Of a stretch of DNA of 18,796 bases, positions 6,709-14,587 are shown piece by piece (position 1 is the first letter of the stretch; each line of letters begins with the position of its first letter). The notes under the pieces are model-generated. The model was not told where the DNA came from, did no database searches, and saw nothing but the letters and a program-made list of their open reading frames with translations. The stretch is from TMED26 sp042088965 (lineage in GTDB: Bacteria > Pseudomonadota > Alphaproteobacteria > Thalassobaculales > Thalassobaculaceae), in NCBI GenBank assembly GCA_042088965.1, contig JBELLC010000048.1, forward strand, positions 1-18,796, read 5' to 3'. A program made the translations under genes and the position numbers.

Positions 6709-8481
6709 ATGCCCGATGCTTATGAAAGTCAGCCCGCCCGCCTTGCAGAAGGCTGGCTTGCCGGATTTAATGCAGCCCTTTCAAGCGGCCAGCGTGATGA
6801 AATTGCGGCCCTTTTTGAAGAAGATAGCCATTGGCGTGACATTGTTGCCTATTCCTGGGAAATGGCAACGGTCAGCGGCGCGGGCGCCATTGCCGATAAA
6901 ATTTCAGCCACTGTTGAGGCCGCAGGAACCTGCAATTTTGCCATTGATCCGCAGCGTTGCCCGCCACAGCGGATAAAACGTGCTGGCGCAAATGTGATCG
7001 AAGCCTTCATCTGCTTTGAGACAAAAATTGGCCGCGGCGAAGGCTTGCTGCGGCTGCGCCTCGATGGCCCAGCAGGAGAGCACCCAACGCAAGCTTGGTC
7101 GTTATTAACCGCCTTGGCAGCGATCACCGGACATGACGAAGCAAGTGTGCATGCTGGCCGCCAAGAGCCAGCATTTGAGCGTGATTTCGGCGGTCCCAAC
7201 TGGCTTGATCAACGCCAATCAACATGCACATACGACAACCGCGATCCCGATGTTTTGGTGGTCGGCGGCGGCCATGCGGGATTAACATCAGCCGCCTGCA
7301 TGAACGAGTTGGGCCTGGATACCCTGGTGATCGACCGTGAGAAGCGTATCGGTGATAACTGGCGGCTACGTTACCATGGTTTGAAACTCCACAATCAAAT
7401 CACCAGCAACCATATGCCATACCTGCCCTTTCCGAAGGGCTGGCCGGTCTATATTCCAAAAGACAAAATCGCCAATTGGCTGGAATTCTATGTCGAGGCG
7501 ATGGAAATCAATTTTTGGACAGAAACAAGTCTCATCGCCGCCGAACGGGATGAGGCCAACAACTGCTGGATTGCCACCATTGAAGGCAGCGATGGCCGTA
7601 CCCGGCAATTGCGCCCACGCCACATCATTATGGCAACCAGTGTTAGCGGCACACCCAAAATGCCAGACATTCCCTCATTACCCAACTTTAAGGGCAAGGT
7701 TGTACATTCCAGCCAGTTTGGCAGCGGCGCAGAATGGCGTGGCCGAAAGGTGATGGTTTTTGGCACAGGCACCAGCGCCCATGACATTAGCCAAGATCTG
7801 CAAGGCAATGGTGCCGATGTCACCATGGTGCAGCGTAGCCCCACGATCATTATCAATGTGGAGCCGAGCGCTCAGCTTTATGATGGCGTATATGTCGGCG
7901 ATGGCCCGTCCATGGATGACCGTGACTTAATCAATGCCTCCATGGCCCTACCGCTGCTAAAGCGTTCCTACAAAGAGGTCACAGATAAGGTCAAGGACCT
8001 GGATAAGCCGCTTCTGGACGGGCTTGAAAAAGCAGGCTTCCGGATTGATTTTGGTGAAAATGGCACAGGCTGGCCGTTGAAATACCGCAACCATGGCGGC
8101 GGTTACTATTTCAATGTCGGCTGTTCCGACCTTATCGTTGACGGTAAAATCGGACTCCTGCAATACCATGACATCGAACAATTTGAACAGCACGGCGTTC
8201 GCCTGAAAGATGGCCGCCAAAAAGAGGCTGAATTGGTGGTTTTGGCCACTGGTTACCAAGGCCAGATGTATTTGGTTGAAAAGCTGTTCGGCCAGCAGGT
8301 CGCGGACCGCGTCAATCAAGTTTGGGGATATTCAGAAGACACTCAAGAGCTGAGCAATATGTGGATGCGTACAGGCCAACCAGGGCTGTGGTTCACAGGC
8401 GGCGCGTTCTCACAATGCCGGGTTTATTCCAAATATCTCGCGCTTCAGATCAAAGCGCAGGAATTAGGACTTACTGACTAA
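6709..8481 (+). CDS. Flavin-containing monooxygenase with N-terminal SnoaL-like domain
   Basis: A 590-residue two-part protein. Residues about 10-145 look like a SnoaL/NTF2-like cone domain (LAGFNAALSSGQRDEIAALF, then HWRDIVAYSW). Residues about 178-590 form a class B flavoprotein monooxygenase with FAD motif GGGHAG (186-191), a second Rossmann motif GTGTSA (352-357) and an intervening FKGKVVHSSQF (327-337), a relaxed form of the FMO/BVMO fingerprint without WP. It probably uses FAD and NAD(P)H; whether it oxidises a heteroatom, carbonyl or hydroxylates carbon is open. It lies 38 bases after the BVMO gene and 39 before the quinone oxidoreductase, so all three are probably one transcript. The SnoaL part could shape or bind the substrate. 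Confidence 0.87.
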   Translation: MPDAYESQPARLAEGWLAGFNAALSSGQRDEIAALFEEDSHWRDIVAYSWEMATVSGAGAIADKISATVEAAGTCNFAIDPQRCPPQRIKRAGANVIEAFICFETKIGRGEGLLRLRLDGPAGEHPTQAWSLLTALAAITGHDEASVHAGRQEPAFERDFGGPNWLDQRQSTCTYDNRDPDVLVVGGGHAGLTSAACMNELGLDTLVIDREKRIGDNWRLRYHGLKLHNQITSNHMPYLPFPKGWPVYIPKDKIANWLEFYVEAMEINFWTETSLIAAERDEANNCWIATIEGSDGRTRQLRPRHIIMATSVSGTPKMPDIPSLPNFKGKVVHSSQFGSGAEWRGRKVMVFGTGTSAHDISQDLQGNGADVTMVQRSPTIIINVEPSAQLYDGVYVGDGPSMDDRDLINASMALPLLKRSYKEVTDKVKDLDKPLLDGLEKAGFRIDFGENGTGWPLKYRNHGGGYYFNVGCSDLIVDGKIGLLQYHDIEQFEQHGVRLKDGRQKEAELVVLATGYQGQMYLVEKLFGQQVADRVNQVWGYSEDTQELSNMWMRTGQPGLWFTGGAFSQCRVYSKYLALQIKAQELGLTD

Positions 8482-8520
8482 ACCCAGCCAAACAGGCTGA
8501 CATATAAAGGGAATACATTC

Positions 8521-9489
8521 ATGCCTTTCGCTATTCGTATCCATGAAGCTGGCGGCCCAGACGTTATGAAATGGGAACAGATCAGCACGCCCGTTCCCGC
8601 TGCGGGCGAAGCATTGCTGCGGCAAACAGTGGTTGGTTTGAACTTTATCGATACCTATCAGCGAGCCGGTAAATACCCTGTGAAGCTGCCATCCTCCATT
8701 GGTATGGAGGCCGTCGGCGTGGTCGAAGCGATCGGTGACGGTGTGGACAATGTGAAGGTTGGTGACCGCGTCGGCTATGTCATGGGGCCGCCTGGTGCTT
8801 ATGCAGAAATGCGGGTTTATCCCGCTGCCCGCCTGATTGCCCTGCCGGATGATATCAGCGACCAGCAAGCCGCGGCAATGATGCTTAAAGGCCTGACGGC
8901 CTCTTATCTTATCCAGAAAACATTTCCTGTGCAGGCCGGGCAAACCGTGCTTTTTCACGCTGCCGCAGGCGGCGTCGGCTTAATCATTGGACAATGGTTG
9001 AACAAGCTTGGGGCAACCGTCATCGGCACCGTCAGTAGCGATGAAAAAGCCGCTATCGCCAAAGCCCATGGCTATCACCACACCATTAACTATAGCCATG
9101 AAAACTTCGCTGAACGGGTGATGGACATTACCGATGGCGCGGGTGTGCCCGTGGTCTATGACGGTGTGGGTGCATCAACTTATGAGGGCTCGTTGGCCAG
9201 TTTAGCGCGCTTTGGCGTATTTGCCTCATTCGGGGCCGCTTCCGGGCCGCCACCCGCTGTGCAAGCTAATTTATTAGCCGGTAAAGCTTTGTATTTCACC
9301 CGTCCGGGCCTGGCACCACACACCGCCACCCCGGAACTTACCAAAGAAATTGCCACGCCCTTATTCGAGGCCGTTCGCAATGGCGTGAAGATTGAAATCA
9401 ATCAAACCTTTGCCCTAAAAGATGCGGGCGATGCCCACCGTGCATTAGAGGGTCGGCAGACCACAGGGTCAACCCTGCTGACGATTTAA
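8521..9489 (+). CDS. Zinc-free quinone oxidoreductase (QorA/zeta-crystallin-like MDR)
   Basis: A 322-residue medium-chain dehydrogenase/reductase. The family markers are LNFIDTYQRAGKYPVKLP near residues 40-57, a GMEAVGVVEAIG segment, and the NADPH motif HAAAGGVG at about 146-153. No zinc-binding Cys cluster is present, which separates it from alcohol dehydrogenases and fits the quinone or enone reductase branch. It would reduce quinones or alpha,beta-unsaturated carbonyls with NADPH, a plausible step on an unsaturated ring or chain intermediate. AAAGGGA precedes the ATG. It is the last gene of the seven-gene plus-strand run and faces the dioxygenase gene. Confidence 0.92.
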   Translation: MPFAIRIHEAGGPDVMKWEQISTPVPAAGEALLRQTVVGLNFIDTYQRAGKYPVKLPSSIGMEAVGVVEAIGDGVDNVKVGDRVGYVMGPPGAYAEMRVYPAARLIALPDDISDQQAAAMMLKGLTASYLIQKTFPVQAGQTVLFHAAAGGVGLIIGQWLNKLGATVIGTVSSDEKAAIAKAHGYHHTINYSHENFAERVMDITDGAGVPVVYDGVGASTYEGSLASLARFGVFASFGAASGPPPAVQANLLAGKALYFTRPGLAPHTATPELTKEIATPLFEAVRNGVKIEINQTFALKDAGDAHRALEGRQTTGSTLLTI

Positions 9490-9526
9490 CGGCAATCATC
9501 GCCGCCATCAAATTCATCGCCGTCAG

Positions 9527-9566
9527 GGCTACGTCCACAGAGCAGCCGTTATGTCTGGACGTAGCC
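9527..9566. repeat. Perfect 11-bp inverted repeat spanning convergent gene ends
   Basis: GGCTACGTCCA (9527-9537) and TGGACGTAGCC (9556-9566) are exact inverted copies with an 18-base spacer. The right arm is the last codons of the dioxygenase gene (Gly-Tyr-Val-Gln) and the left arm lies in the intergenic strip. The stem could end or protect both convergent transcripts, but neither side has the T-run of an intrinsic terminator. Confidence 0.6.
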
Positions 9567-10592
9567 ATCAAGCAGGTGACCACGGGTCGCTAAAAACCGT
9601 GAATGTTCTGGCATATACCAATCCATTTTGCCTGGTCCATTGCGTAAAGCTGTTGGATTATCTAACCATAAACGCACCAAATGGCGACGATGACGCGGGT
9701 CATCTTGGTAGGCTGTGCGCGAGTGAAGCACCAAAAAATTATTCACAATCTGCAGATCTCCTGGCCGCAGCGCCATCGAGACTTGGCGTTCTGGTTGGGC
9801 AATGACACTGTCAATAAAATCCATTGCCCGGCGCTCCTCGGCGCTGATGACGATGCCTTCATCGACACAAAAATCAATCGACGGGCGGATGTAAGAGATA
9901 TGAAAATACCCTGCGTAATAAGCAAAAACAGGGGTGCGCCACGGTGTGACGGCGGCGTCACCCGGGCCGCGTTCCTCGCGTCTATGGTGGTGAAAGCCAC
10001 GTTCTAAGATCGGCAAATATTCGGGGTGCTGGCGGACCACTTCATTATAGATCGCCGCCCCTGATACCAATAAACTCCGCCCGCCTTCAGGGGCGGTTTG
10101 CAAGCACAGCAAACTTACCGCGTTGCCGCCGTCCGCATGGAACGGTAAGCTGTCATTGCCATAATGGCCGCGCGCACCAGGGCCAATCGGTCGGCCCTTA
10201 TCAGATACATCAACAACATATTCGCCCGCCCGGCTTTGCGGGATGATGGTGCCAAAATGGGCCATCAATCCTGCATAAAGCAGGACCGTATCGTCATAGC
10301 CGAGGCGGTCACGCGGAAAGCCCGACAGCAAGGCAAAACCGGGTCCCTGCTCTACCGCAGCGTGAATGGACGCCAGAAAAGCCGCACTTTCAGGCAAGGG
10401 AAAGTCGTTAGCGGTGATGTCTTGAACGGCCAAATGACGTTTTTTCAAAGCCGGCAAATGACCCAGCATTTCCGTGATCACGCTTTCTGGCAAAGGCTGA
10501 ACCCAAGACCGGTCATCGGGAAAATCATTGCGCCCCCAGACCGAGCCATCTTCAATGACGTCGCCTGCTGTTACCTGCCGCATTCGGTCCAT
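9549..10592 (-). CDS. TauD/TfdA-family Fe(II)/2-oxoglutarate dioxygenase
   Basis: A 347-residue cytosolic oxygenase with the double-stranded beta-helix pattern of the TauD group. The proximal iron motif HxD is FHADGGN (His152, Asp154). The distal ligand is His290 in NNFLVLHSRTAYQD, and Arg307 (HLVRLWLD) is well placed for 2-oxoglutarate. The facial triad is therefore complete. The family hydroxylates or cleaves many substrates (taurine, 2,4-D, alkyl sulfates, carnitine precursors), so the substrate is not predictable here. GAGGGG just before the ATG at 10592 supports the start. It is the only gene in the block on the minus strand, convergent with the quinone oxidoreductase and divergent from the GST gene, so it has its own promoter in 10593-10696. 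Confidence 0.88.
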   Translation of the reverse strand: MDRMRQVTAGDVIEDGSVWGRNDFPDDRSWVQPLPESVITEMLGHLPALKKRHLAVQDITANDFPLPESAAFLASIHAAVEQGPGFALLSGFPRDRLGYDDTVLLYAGLMAHFGTIIPQSRAGEYVVDVSDKGRPIGPGARGHYGNDSLPFHADGGNAVSLLCLQTAPEGGRSLLVSGAAIYNEVVRQHPEYLPILERGFHHHRREERGPGDAAVTPWRTPVFAYYAGYFHISYIRPSIDFCVDEGIVISAEERRAMDFIDSVIAQPERQVSMALRPGDLQIVNNFLVLHSRTAYQDDPRHRRHLVRLWLDNPTALRNGPGKMDWYMPEHSRFLATRGHLLDGYVQT

Positions 10593-10683
10593 GACCCCTC
10601 ACTTAAATCGTCAACGCTTGTATTTTTCCAGGGACGAGGCTGGGATTTTTGAGGCACTCTGTCAATGTTTTGCTGTCACCGAT

Positions 10684-10688
10684 AAGGA
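10684..10688 (+). promoter_or_regulatory. Shine-Dalgarno site fixing the GST start
   Basis: AAGGA lies eight bases before the ATG at 10697. The frame extends upstream to a TTG at 10649, which lacks a comparable site. Confidence 0.6.
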
Positions 10689-10696
10689 TCACCAAC

Positions 10697-11374
10697 ATGC
10701 AGGATGAAAAACGCGGTCCAGCCCGCCATGGGGGCCGGAAAACCCCGCCAAATCTGCGGCTATGGGGAATTGGCACCAGCCGCACCCTGCGCGCCCATTG
10801 GGCCTTGATCGCGCTTGGCCTTGAGTATGCGGTTGAACCGATTCAAACCCGCACCCCAGCGATGGAAAAAGCTGATTTTCGGGCCATCAATCCTGCTGGT
10901 AAATTACCTGTTTTGCAGGATGGTGATTTCATTTTGACAGAAAGTTCAGCCATCATCAGCTATCTGAGTGAGGCCTATGGCACGGCTGAAAACAGCATAA
11001 TGCCGGGCTGTGCAAAAGCGCGGGCACGGTATTTTGAATGGCAATCCTTCATCACAATGGAATTGGATGCCACCAGTCTTTATGTGCTGCGGCGACATTT
11101 CGGGCTTCCGCATATCTATGGCGCATCTGATGTCGCCAATCAGGCTGCACGAGATTACTTTATCCGAATGATCATAGCCGCAGATCAACGCCTAAAGGGC
11201 CTGGACGGATTCTTGCTTGGCCCCTGTTTCAGCGGCGTTGATATTTTAATGATGACTTGCCTGCGCTGGGCGTTGTCCTATGATTTTGATCTTCCCAACG
11301 CGGTCAACGCCTATCGTTTGCGGGTGGCCGCCCTGCCCAGTTATCAAACCGCGATTAAGGTGAACACCCCATGA
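10697..11374 (+). CDS. Glutathione S-transferase family protein
   Basis: A 225-residue two-domain GST. An N-terminal thioredoxin-like domain starts at about residue 20 (LRLWGIGTSRTLRAHWAL), includes NPAGKLPVLQDGDFILTESSAI, whose cis-Pro and Glu-Ser residues bind glutathione, and is followed by an all-helical C-terminal domain. The GTSRTLR segment could supply the catalytic Ser, as in zeta-, theta- or beta-like bacterial enzymes. About 18 basic or polar residues precede the fold and are unusual for GSTs, so a later start cannot be excluded. Its last four bases overlap the CoA-transferase start (ATGA), implying coupled translation. It may isomerise or detoxify an intermediate; the substrate is unknown. 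Confidence 0.87.
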   Translation: MQDEKRGPARHGGRKTPPNLRLWGIGTSRTLRAHWALIALGLEYAVEPIQTRTPAMEKADFRAINPAGKLPVLQDGDFILTESSAIISYLSEAYGTAENSIMPGCAKARARYFEWQSFITMELDATSLYVLRRHFGLPHIYGASDVANQAARDYFIRMIIAADQRLKGLDGFLLGPCFSGVDILMMTCLRWALSYDFDLPNAVNAYRLRVAALPSYQTAIKVNTP

Positions 11375-12570
11375 GCTATCCAACCGCCACCGCCCAAGGC
11401 CCTCTTGCTGGTGTCAAAGTCCTTGATTTAACAAACGTTATTTCAGGGCCAGCGGCCATGGGTCTGCTCGCTGATCAAGGTGCTGATGTGATCAAGATCG
11501 AAGCTTTAGGGGGGGATGTAACGCGCCGTTCACGACCGAAATCACCGGGCTTTGCGCCCAGTTTCATGTCGTGTAACCGGGGTAAACAAGCCATCGCCTT
11601 GGATTTAAAACAGCCCGCCGCCCAAGAAATCCTGTGGCGCTTGATGAAAGATGCAGATGTCTTCGCGCAGAACTTTCGCCCTGGTGCGATTGAGCGCCTT
11701 GGTTTTGATGCGAGCAGCGTCCTCAAACGCAATCCAAAGATGGTTTACCTGTCCATCAGCGGGGTTGGCCCGACAGGTCCTTATTCTGGCAAACGGGTTT
11801 ATGACCCTGTTATTCAGGCCCTCAGCGGCTTGTCAGATATTCAATCTGATCCGCTGACGGGACGGCCAAAAATGGTCCGTACCTTAATTGCTGATAAAAC
11901 CACGGCGATTTATGCCGCCCAAGCTGTCACCGCCGCACTTTTCGCCCGCGAGCGCAGCGGCCAAGGGCAACATGTGGAAATCTCCATGCTCGACGCGGTT
12001 GTGTCGCATATCTGGCCAGAAGGCATGTCCAATTACACCGTTATTGACGATGGTTTAGAAGACAAATTGGCAACCCCCCATGATTTGATTTTCCCAACCG
12101 CAGATGGCCATGTCACCTTCGGCGCTGTGTCAGACGCCGAATGGCGCGGTTTATGTCTTGCTCTAAATAAACCAGAATGGATTGATGACCCACGGTTCGC
12201 CACGCCCGCTGCCCGGCAAGCCAACCGCCAAGAACGCTTGATTGCTGTTGAGGCAGAAATTGGTGGCCAAACGAATGCCCAATTGCTCGATGCTTTAGAA
12301 GCTGCCGATGTGCCGTGTGCGCCGGTCAACCGTCGCTCTGAAATGCTATCAGATCCGCAAGTTGTGCATAACAATCTGGTTGTGGCGGTTGCGCAACCCG
12401 GCATTGGTAGCATCCGCCAAGCACGCCCTGCCGCCCGTTTTCAAGGGACGCCCGCGCGCGCGCCATCGCCCGCCCCGGCTTTAGGCCAGCACACCGATCA
12501 GATCCTTGGCCAAATCGGTATTGATGAGGCTGGCGTTCAGAAATTACGGGCGGATAAGGTGATTGCATAG
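11371..12570 (+). CDS. Class III CoA-transferase (CaiB/BaiF family)
   Basis: A 399-residue enzyme that moves CoA between carboxylic acids. The opening GVKVLDLTNVISGPAAMGLLADQGADVIKIE is typical of the family, and GDVTRR and NRGKQAIALDLK follow. The nucleophilic Asp is Asp175 in TLIADKTTAI, aligned with the formyl-CoA transferase active-site Asp. Length is that of a single-subunit family III enzyme. Coupling to the GST gene and proximity to the oxygenase genes suggest it activates the acid left after ring opening so that beta-oxidation can follow. This link is inference. Oxalate, carnitine or succinyl-CoA donors all remain possible. Confidence 0.92.
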   Translation: MSYPTATAQGPLAGVKVLDLTNVISGPAAMGLLADQGADVIKIEALGGDVTRRSRPKSPGFAPSFMSCNRGKQAIALDLKQPAAQEILWRLMKDADVFAQNFRPGAIERLGFDASSVLKRNPKMVYLSISGVGPTGPYSGKRVYDPVIQALSGLSDIQSDPLTGRPKMVRTLIADKTTAIYAAQAVTAALFARERSGQGQHVEISMLDAVVSHIWPEGMSNYTVIDDGLEDKLATPHDLIFPTADGHVTFGAVSDAEWRGLCLALNKPEWIDDPRFATPAARQANRQERLIAVEAEIGGQTNAQLLDALEAADVPCAPVNRRSEMLSDPQVVHNNLVVAVAQPGIGSIRQARPAARFQGTPARAPSPAPALGQHTDQILGQIGIDEAGVQKLRADKVIA

Positions 12571-12677
12571 ACAGCCCTCAGGATCATGATGTGCCCCGCG
12601 ATAGACGTTTTTAATTAGGTGTAACCCTGCCATATATCAGTTAAGCTCGGCATATTGAGTCGACCCACAGGTATTCT

Positions 12678-12860
12678 ATGTATCTCATTCCTGGCGCTTT
12701 CGTTCGTTTACCCAGTTGCCCTGAATGGGGGCGCGGGCAAATACAAACCGTTGTTGGTGACCGGATTACGGTGAATTTCGAACACGGCGGCAAACAATTG
12801 ATCAAAAACGCCGCTGCGACACTGATGGTGGTCGACCTTGAAACAGAAATAGAGTGTTAG
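12678..12860 (+). CDS. DUF3553 family small protein (60 aa)
   Basis: A 60-residue protein matching DUF3553 along its full length: PGAFVRLPSCPEWGRGQIQ, then VGDRITVNFEHGGKQLI. The pattern suggests a small SH3-like or CarD/UvrD-tail-like beta-barrel, as in other short domains with the PxWGxGxV motif; such domains often contact nucleic acid or polymerase, but no function is established here. A weak AGGT lies before the ATG. The 107 bases upstream show no convincing sigma-70 promoter. The gene ends 55 bases before the formate dehydrogenase start and need not belong to that operon. Confidence 0.85.
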   Translation: MYLIPGAFVRLPSCPEWGRGQIQTVVGDRITVNFEHGGKQLIKNAAATLMVVDLETEIEC

Positions 12861-12915
12861 TGGCTTATCCATTATGACCTGCTGTGGCAGAGTTTTTCAG
12901 TTTTGAGAGTCGACC

Positions 12916-14577
12916 GTGAACGCCCAACGCAAACATGCCAGAAAGTTCCCGCGCGGACGCCAGCTTGATCAGACCGCCCTGCGGGACGTTCGAGAAATGC
13001 TGGGTCCAGGCCCCCATCAACGCGATTTGTTGATCGAATACTTGCATGCGATCCAAGACAAGCTTGGCTACTTGCCGCGCCCACATTTGGCAGCACTGGC
13101 GACAGAAATGAAATTGCCGATGGCCGAAGTTTATGAGGTGGCCAGTTTTTACGCGCATTTTGATATCGTCGAGACAACCGCCGCGCCGCCACCGAAAACC
13201 ACAATTCGCGTCTGTGACAGCCTAAGCTGCATGTTAGCAGGCGCAGAAGCGCTGATGACCTCATTGCAGGCCAGCGCAGCGGCTGACGTTCGGATTGTCC
13301 GCGCACCGTGTATGGGGGCCTGTGATCAAGCCCCCGCCGCGGCCCATGGTCACCATTTAGTGGGCCAGGCCAGCGCCGATGAGTTGCTGGCCATAGACAC
13401 CGGCGCGCAACCACCAAATGTCACGACCGCCGCAGCAATCGCCTTGTCAGACTACCAAGCAGATGGCGGTTATCAGCTGTTAAAATCCTGCCTCGACGGC
13501 GATCACAGCGCTGATGCGATCATCGAGACATTGGCGCAATCAGCCTTGCGCGGGCTTGGCGGTGCGGGCTTTCCAACGCATCGGAAATGGGCCATGGTGC
13601 GCGCCCAAAATGGCCGAAAGGTCGTCGCCGTTAATGGTGATGAGGGCGAACCTGGCACATTCAAGGATCGGTATTTCCTCAACAGGGATCCACATCGCAT
13701 GCTGGAAGGAATGCTTATTGCGGCATGGGTCGTCGGGGCTGCTGATTGCTATCTTTATATGCGCGACGAATATCCAGAAATCATTGCCCTTTTGCGGACA
13801 GAGATCGCCGCCCTAGAGGCTGCTGGCTTGGCGCGCCATACCACCATCCACTTGCGCCGTGGTGCCGGGGCCTATATCTGTGGTGAAGAGTCGGCGATGA
13901 TCGAAAGCATTGAGGGTAAACGCGGCCTGCCGCGACACCGCCCCCCCTATGTGGCCGAGGTTGGCATCCACGGACGGCCAACCCTGGTGAATAATATTGA
14001 AACCTTATTTTGGATTCGCGACATCGTTGAAAAAGGGGCCGATTGGTTCAACGCTCAAGGGAAACCGGCGCATCCAGGGCCGCGCACTTATTCGGTTTCA
14101 GGGCGGGTCAAAAACCCTGGCGTGATCATTGCCCCTGCTGGCAGTACCGCCGATGAGTTAATCGCACATGCAGGCGGCATGGCCGACGGTCATACCTTTA
14201 AGGCGTATCTGCCGGGCGGCGCCTCTGGCGGTATTTTGCCCGCCAGCATGGGCGACATACCGCTGGATTTTGGGACCTTAGAACAACATGGCGCATTTGT
14301 TGGCTCGCATGCCGTGGTGATCTTATCCGACCAGGATTCATTACGAGATGCCGCCCGTAATCTGATGGCTTTTTTCAAGGATGAAAGCTGCGGGCAATGC
14401 ACCCCTTGCCGCAGCGGCACCGAAAAAGCATTAACACTGATGCAAGCGCCTGACTGGGATGACGCCGCGTTGACAGCACTGTCCTCGATCATGCGAGAGG
14501 CATCCATATGCGGTCTTGGCCAAGCGGCCAGCAACCCATTGCAATCTGTTTTACGGTTTTTTAACGATGAGAAATGA
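12916..14577 (+). CDS. fdhB: NAD-dependent formate dehydrogenase beta subunit (NuoE-NuoF fusion)
   Basis: A 553-residue diaphorase subunit that passes electrons from formate to NAD+. Residues about 20-165 are a NuoE/FdsG-like thioredoxin-fold [2Fe-2S] domain with Cys100, Cys105, Cys132 and Cys136. Residues about 185-553 are NuoF/FdsB-like. This part has the FMN/NADH loop RGLGGAGFP and VNGDEGEPGTFKDR, then GAYICGEESAMIESIEGKRG, and a terminal [4Fe-4S] site of Cys492, Cys495 and Cys498 (CGQCTPCR) plus Cys532. The two parts are separate genes in FdsG/FdsB systems; fused versions occur in methylotroph FDH1. The start is GTG with only a weak upstream site. Its stop lies ten bases before the alpha subunit start. 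Confidence 0.93.
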   Translation: MNAQRKHARKFPRGRQLDQTALRDVREMLGPGPHQRDLLIEYLHAIQDKLGYLPRPHLAALATEMKLPMAEVYEVASFYAHFDIVETTAAPPPKTTIRVCDSLSCMLAGAEALMTSLQASAAADVRIVRAPCMGACDQAPAAAHGHHLVGQASADELLAIDTGAQPPNVTTAAAIALSDYQADGGYQLLKSCLDGDHSADAIIETLAQSALRGLGGAGFPTHRKWAMVRAQNGRKVVAVNGDEGEPGTFKDRYFLNRDPHRMLEGMLIAAWVVGAADCYLYMRDEYPEIIALLRTEIAALEAAGLARHTTIHLRRGAGAYICGEESAMIESIEGKRGLPRHRPPYVAEVGIHGRPTLVNNIETLFWIRDIVEKGADWFNAQGKPAHPGPRTYSVSGRVKNPGVIIAPAGSTADELIAHAGGMADGHTFKAYLPGGASGGILPASMGDIPLDFGTLEQHGAFVGSHAVVILSDQDSLRDAARNLMAFFKDESCGQCTPCRSGTEKALTLMQAPDWDDAALTALSSIMREASICGLGQAASNPLQSVLRFFNDEK

Positions 14578-14581
14578 GGGG
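14576..14581 (+). promoter_or_regulatory. Shine-Dalgarno site overlapping the fdhB stop
   Basis: GAGGGG shares bases with the TGA stop of the beta subunit and lies six bases before the ATG at 14588. It selects that start over upstream in-frame ATGs and suggests translational coupling of the two subunits. Confidence 0.7.
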
Positions 14582-14587
14582 CCAGCG

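Noticed and set aside
8485..8499. CAGCC-aaaca-GGCTG hairpin between the SnoaL-monooxygenase and quinone oxidoreductase genes
   Set aside because: Five base pairs without a T-run in a short intercistronic gap is common by chance and has no clear role.
12879..12897. CTGC-tgtg-GCAG followed by agTTTTT as an intrinsic terminator after the DUF3553 gene
   Set aside because: The stem is only four base pairs and the T-run begins two bases later, which is too weak to call.
12657..12915. GAGTCGACC repeated just before the DUF3553 and formate dehydrogenase starts (12657-12665 and 12907-12915)
   Set aside because: A nine-base repeat at different distances from the two starts, with no spacing or flanking match, is likely chance.
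12872..13417. Long minus-strand open frame opposite the formate dehydrogenase beta gene
   Set aside because: It is opposite the well-supported NuoE-like domain, has a low-complexity Arg/Pro/Ser-rich translation and no ribosome site; it is a shadow frame.
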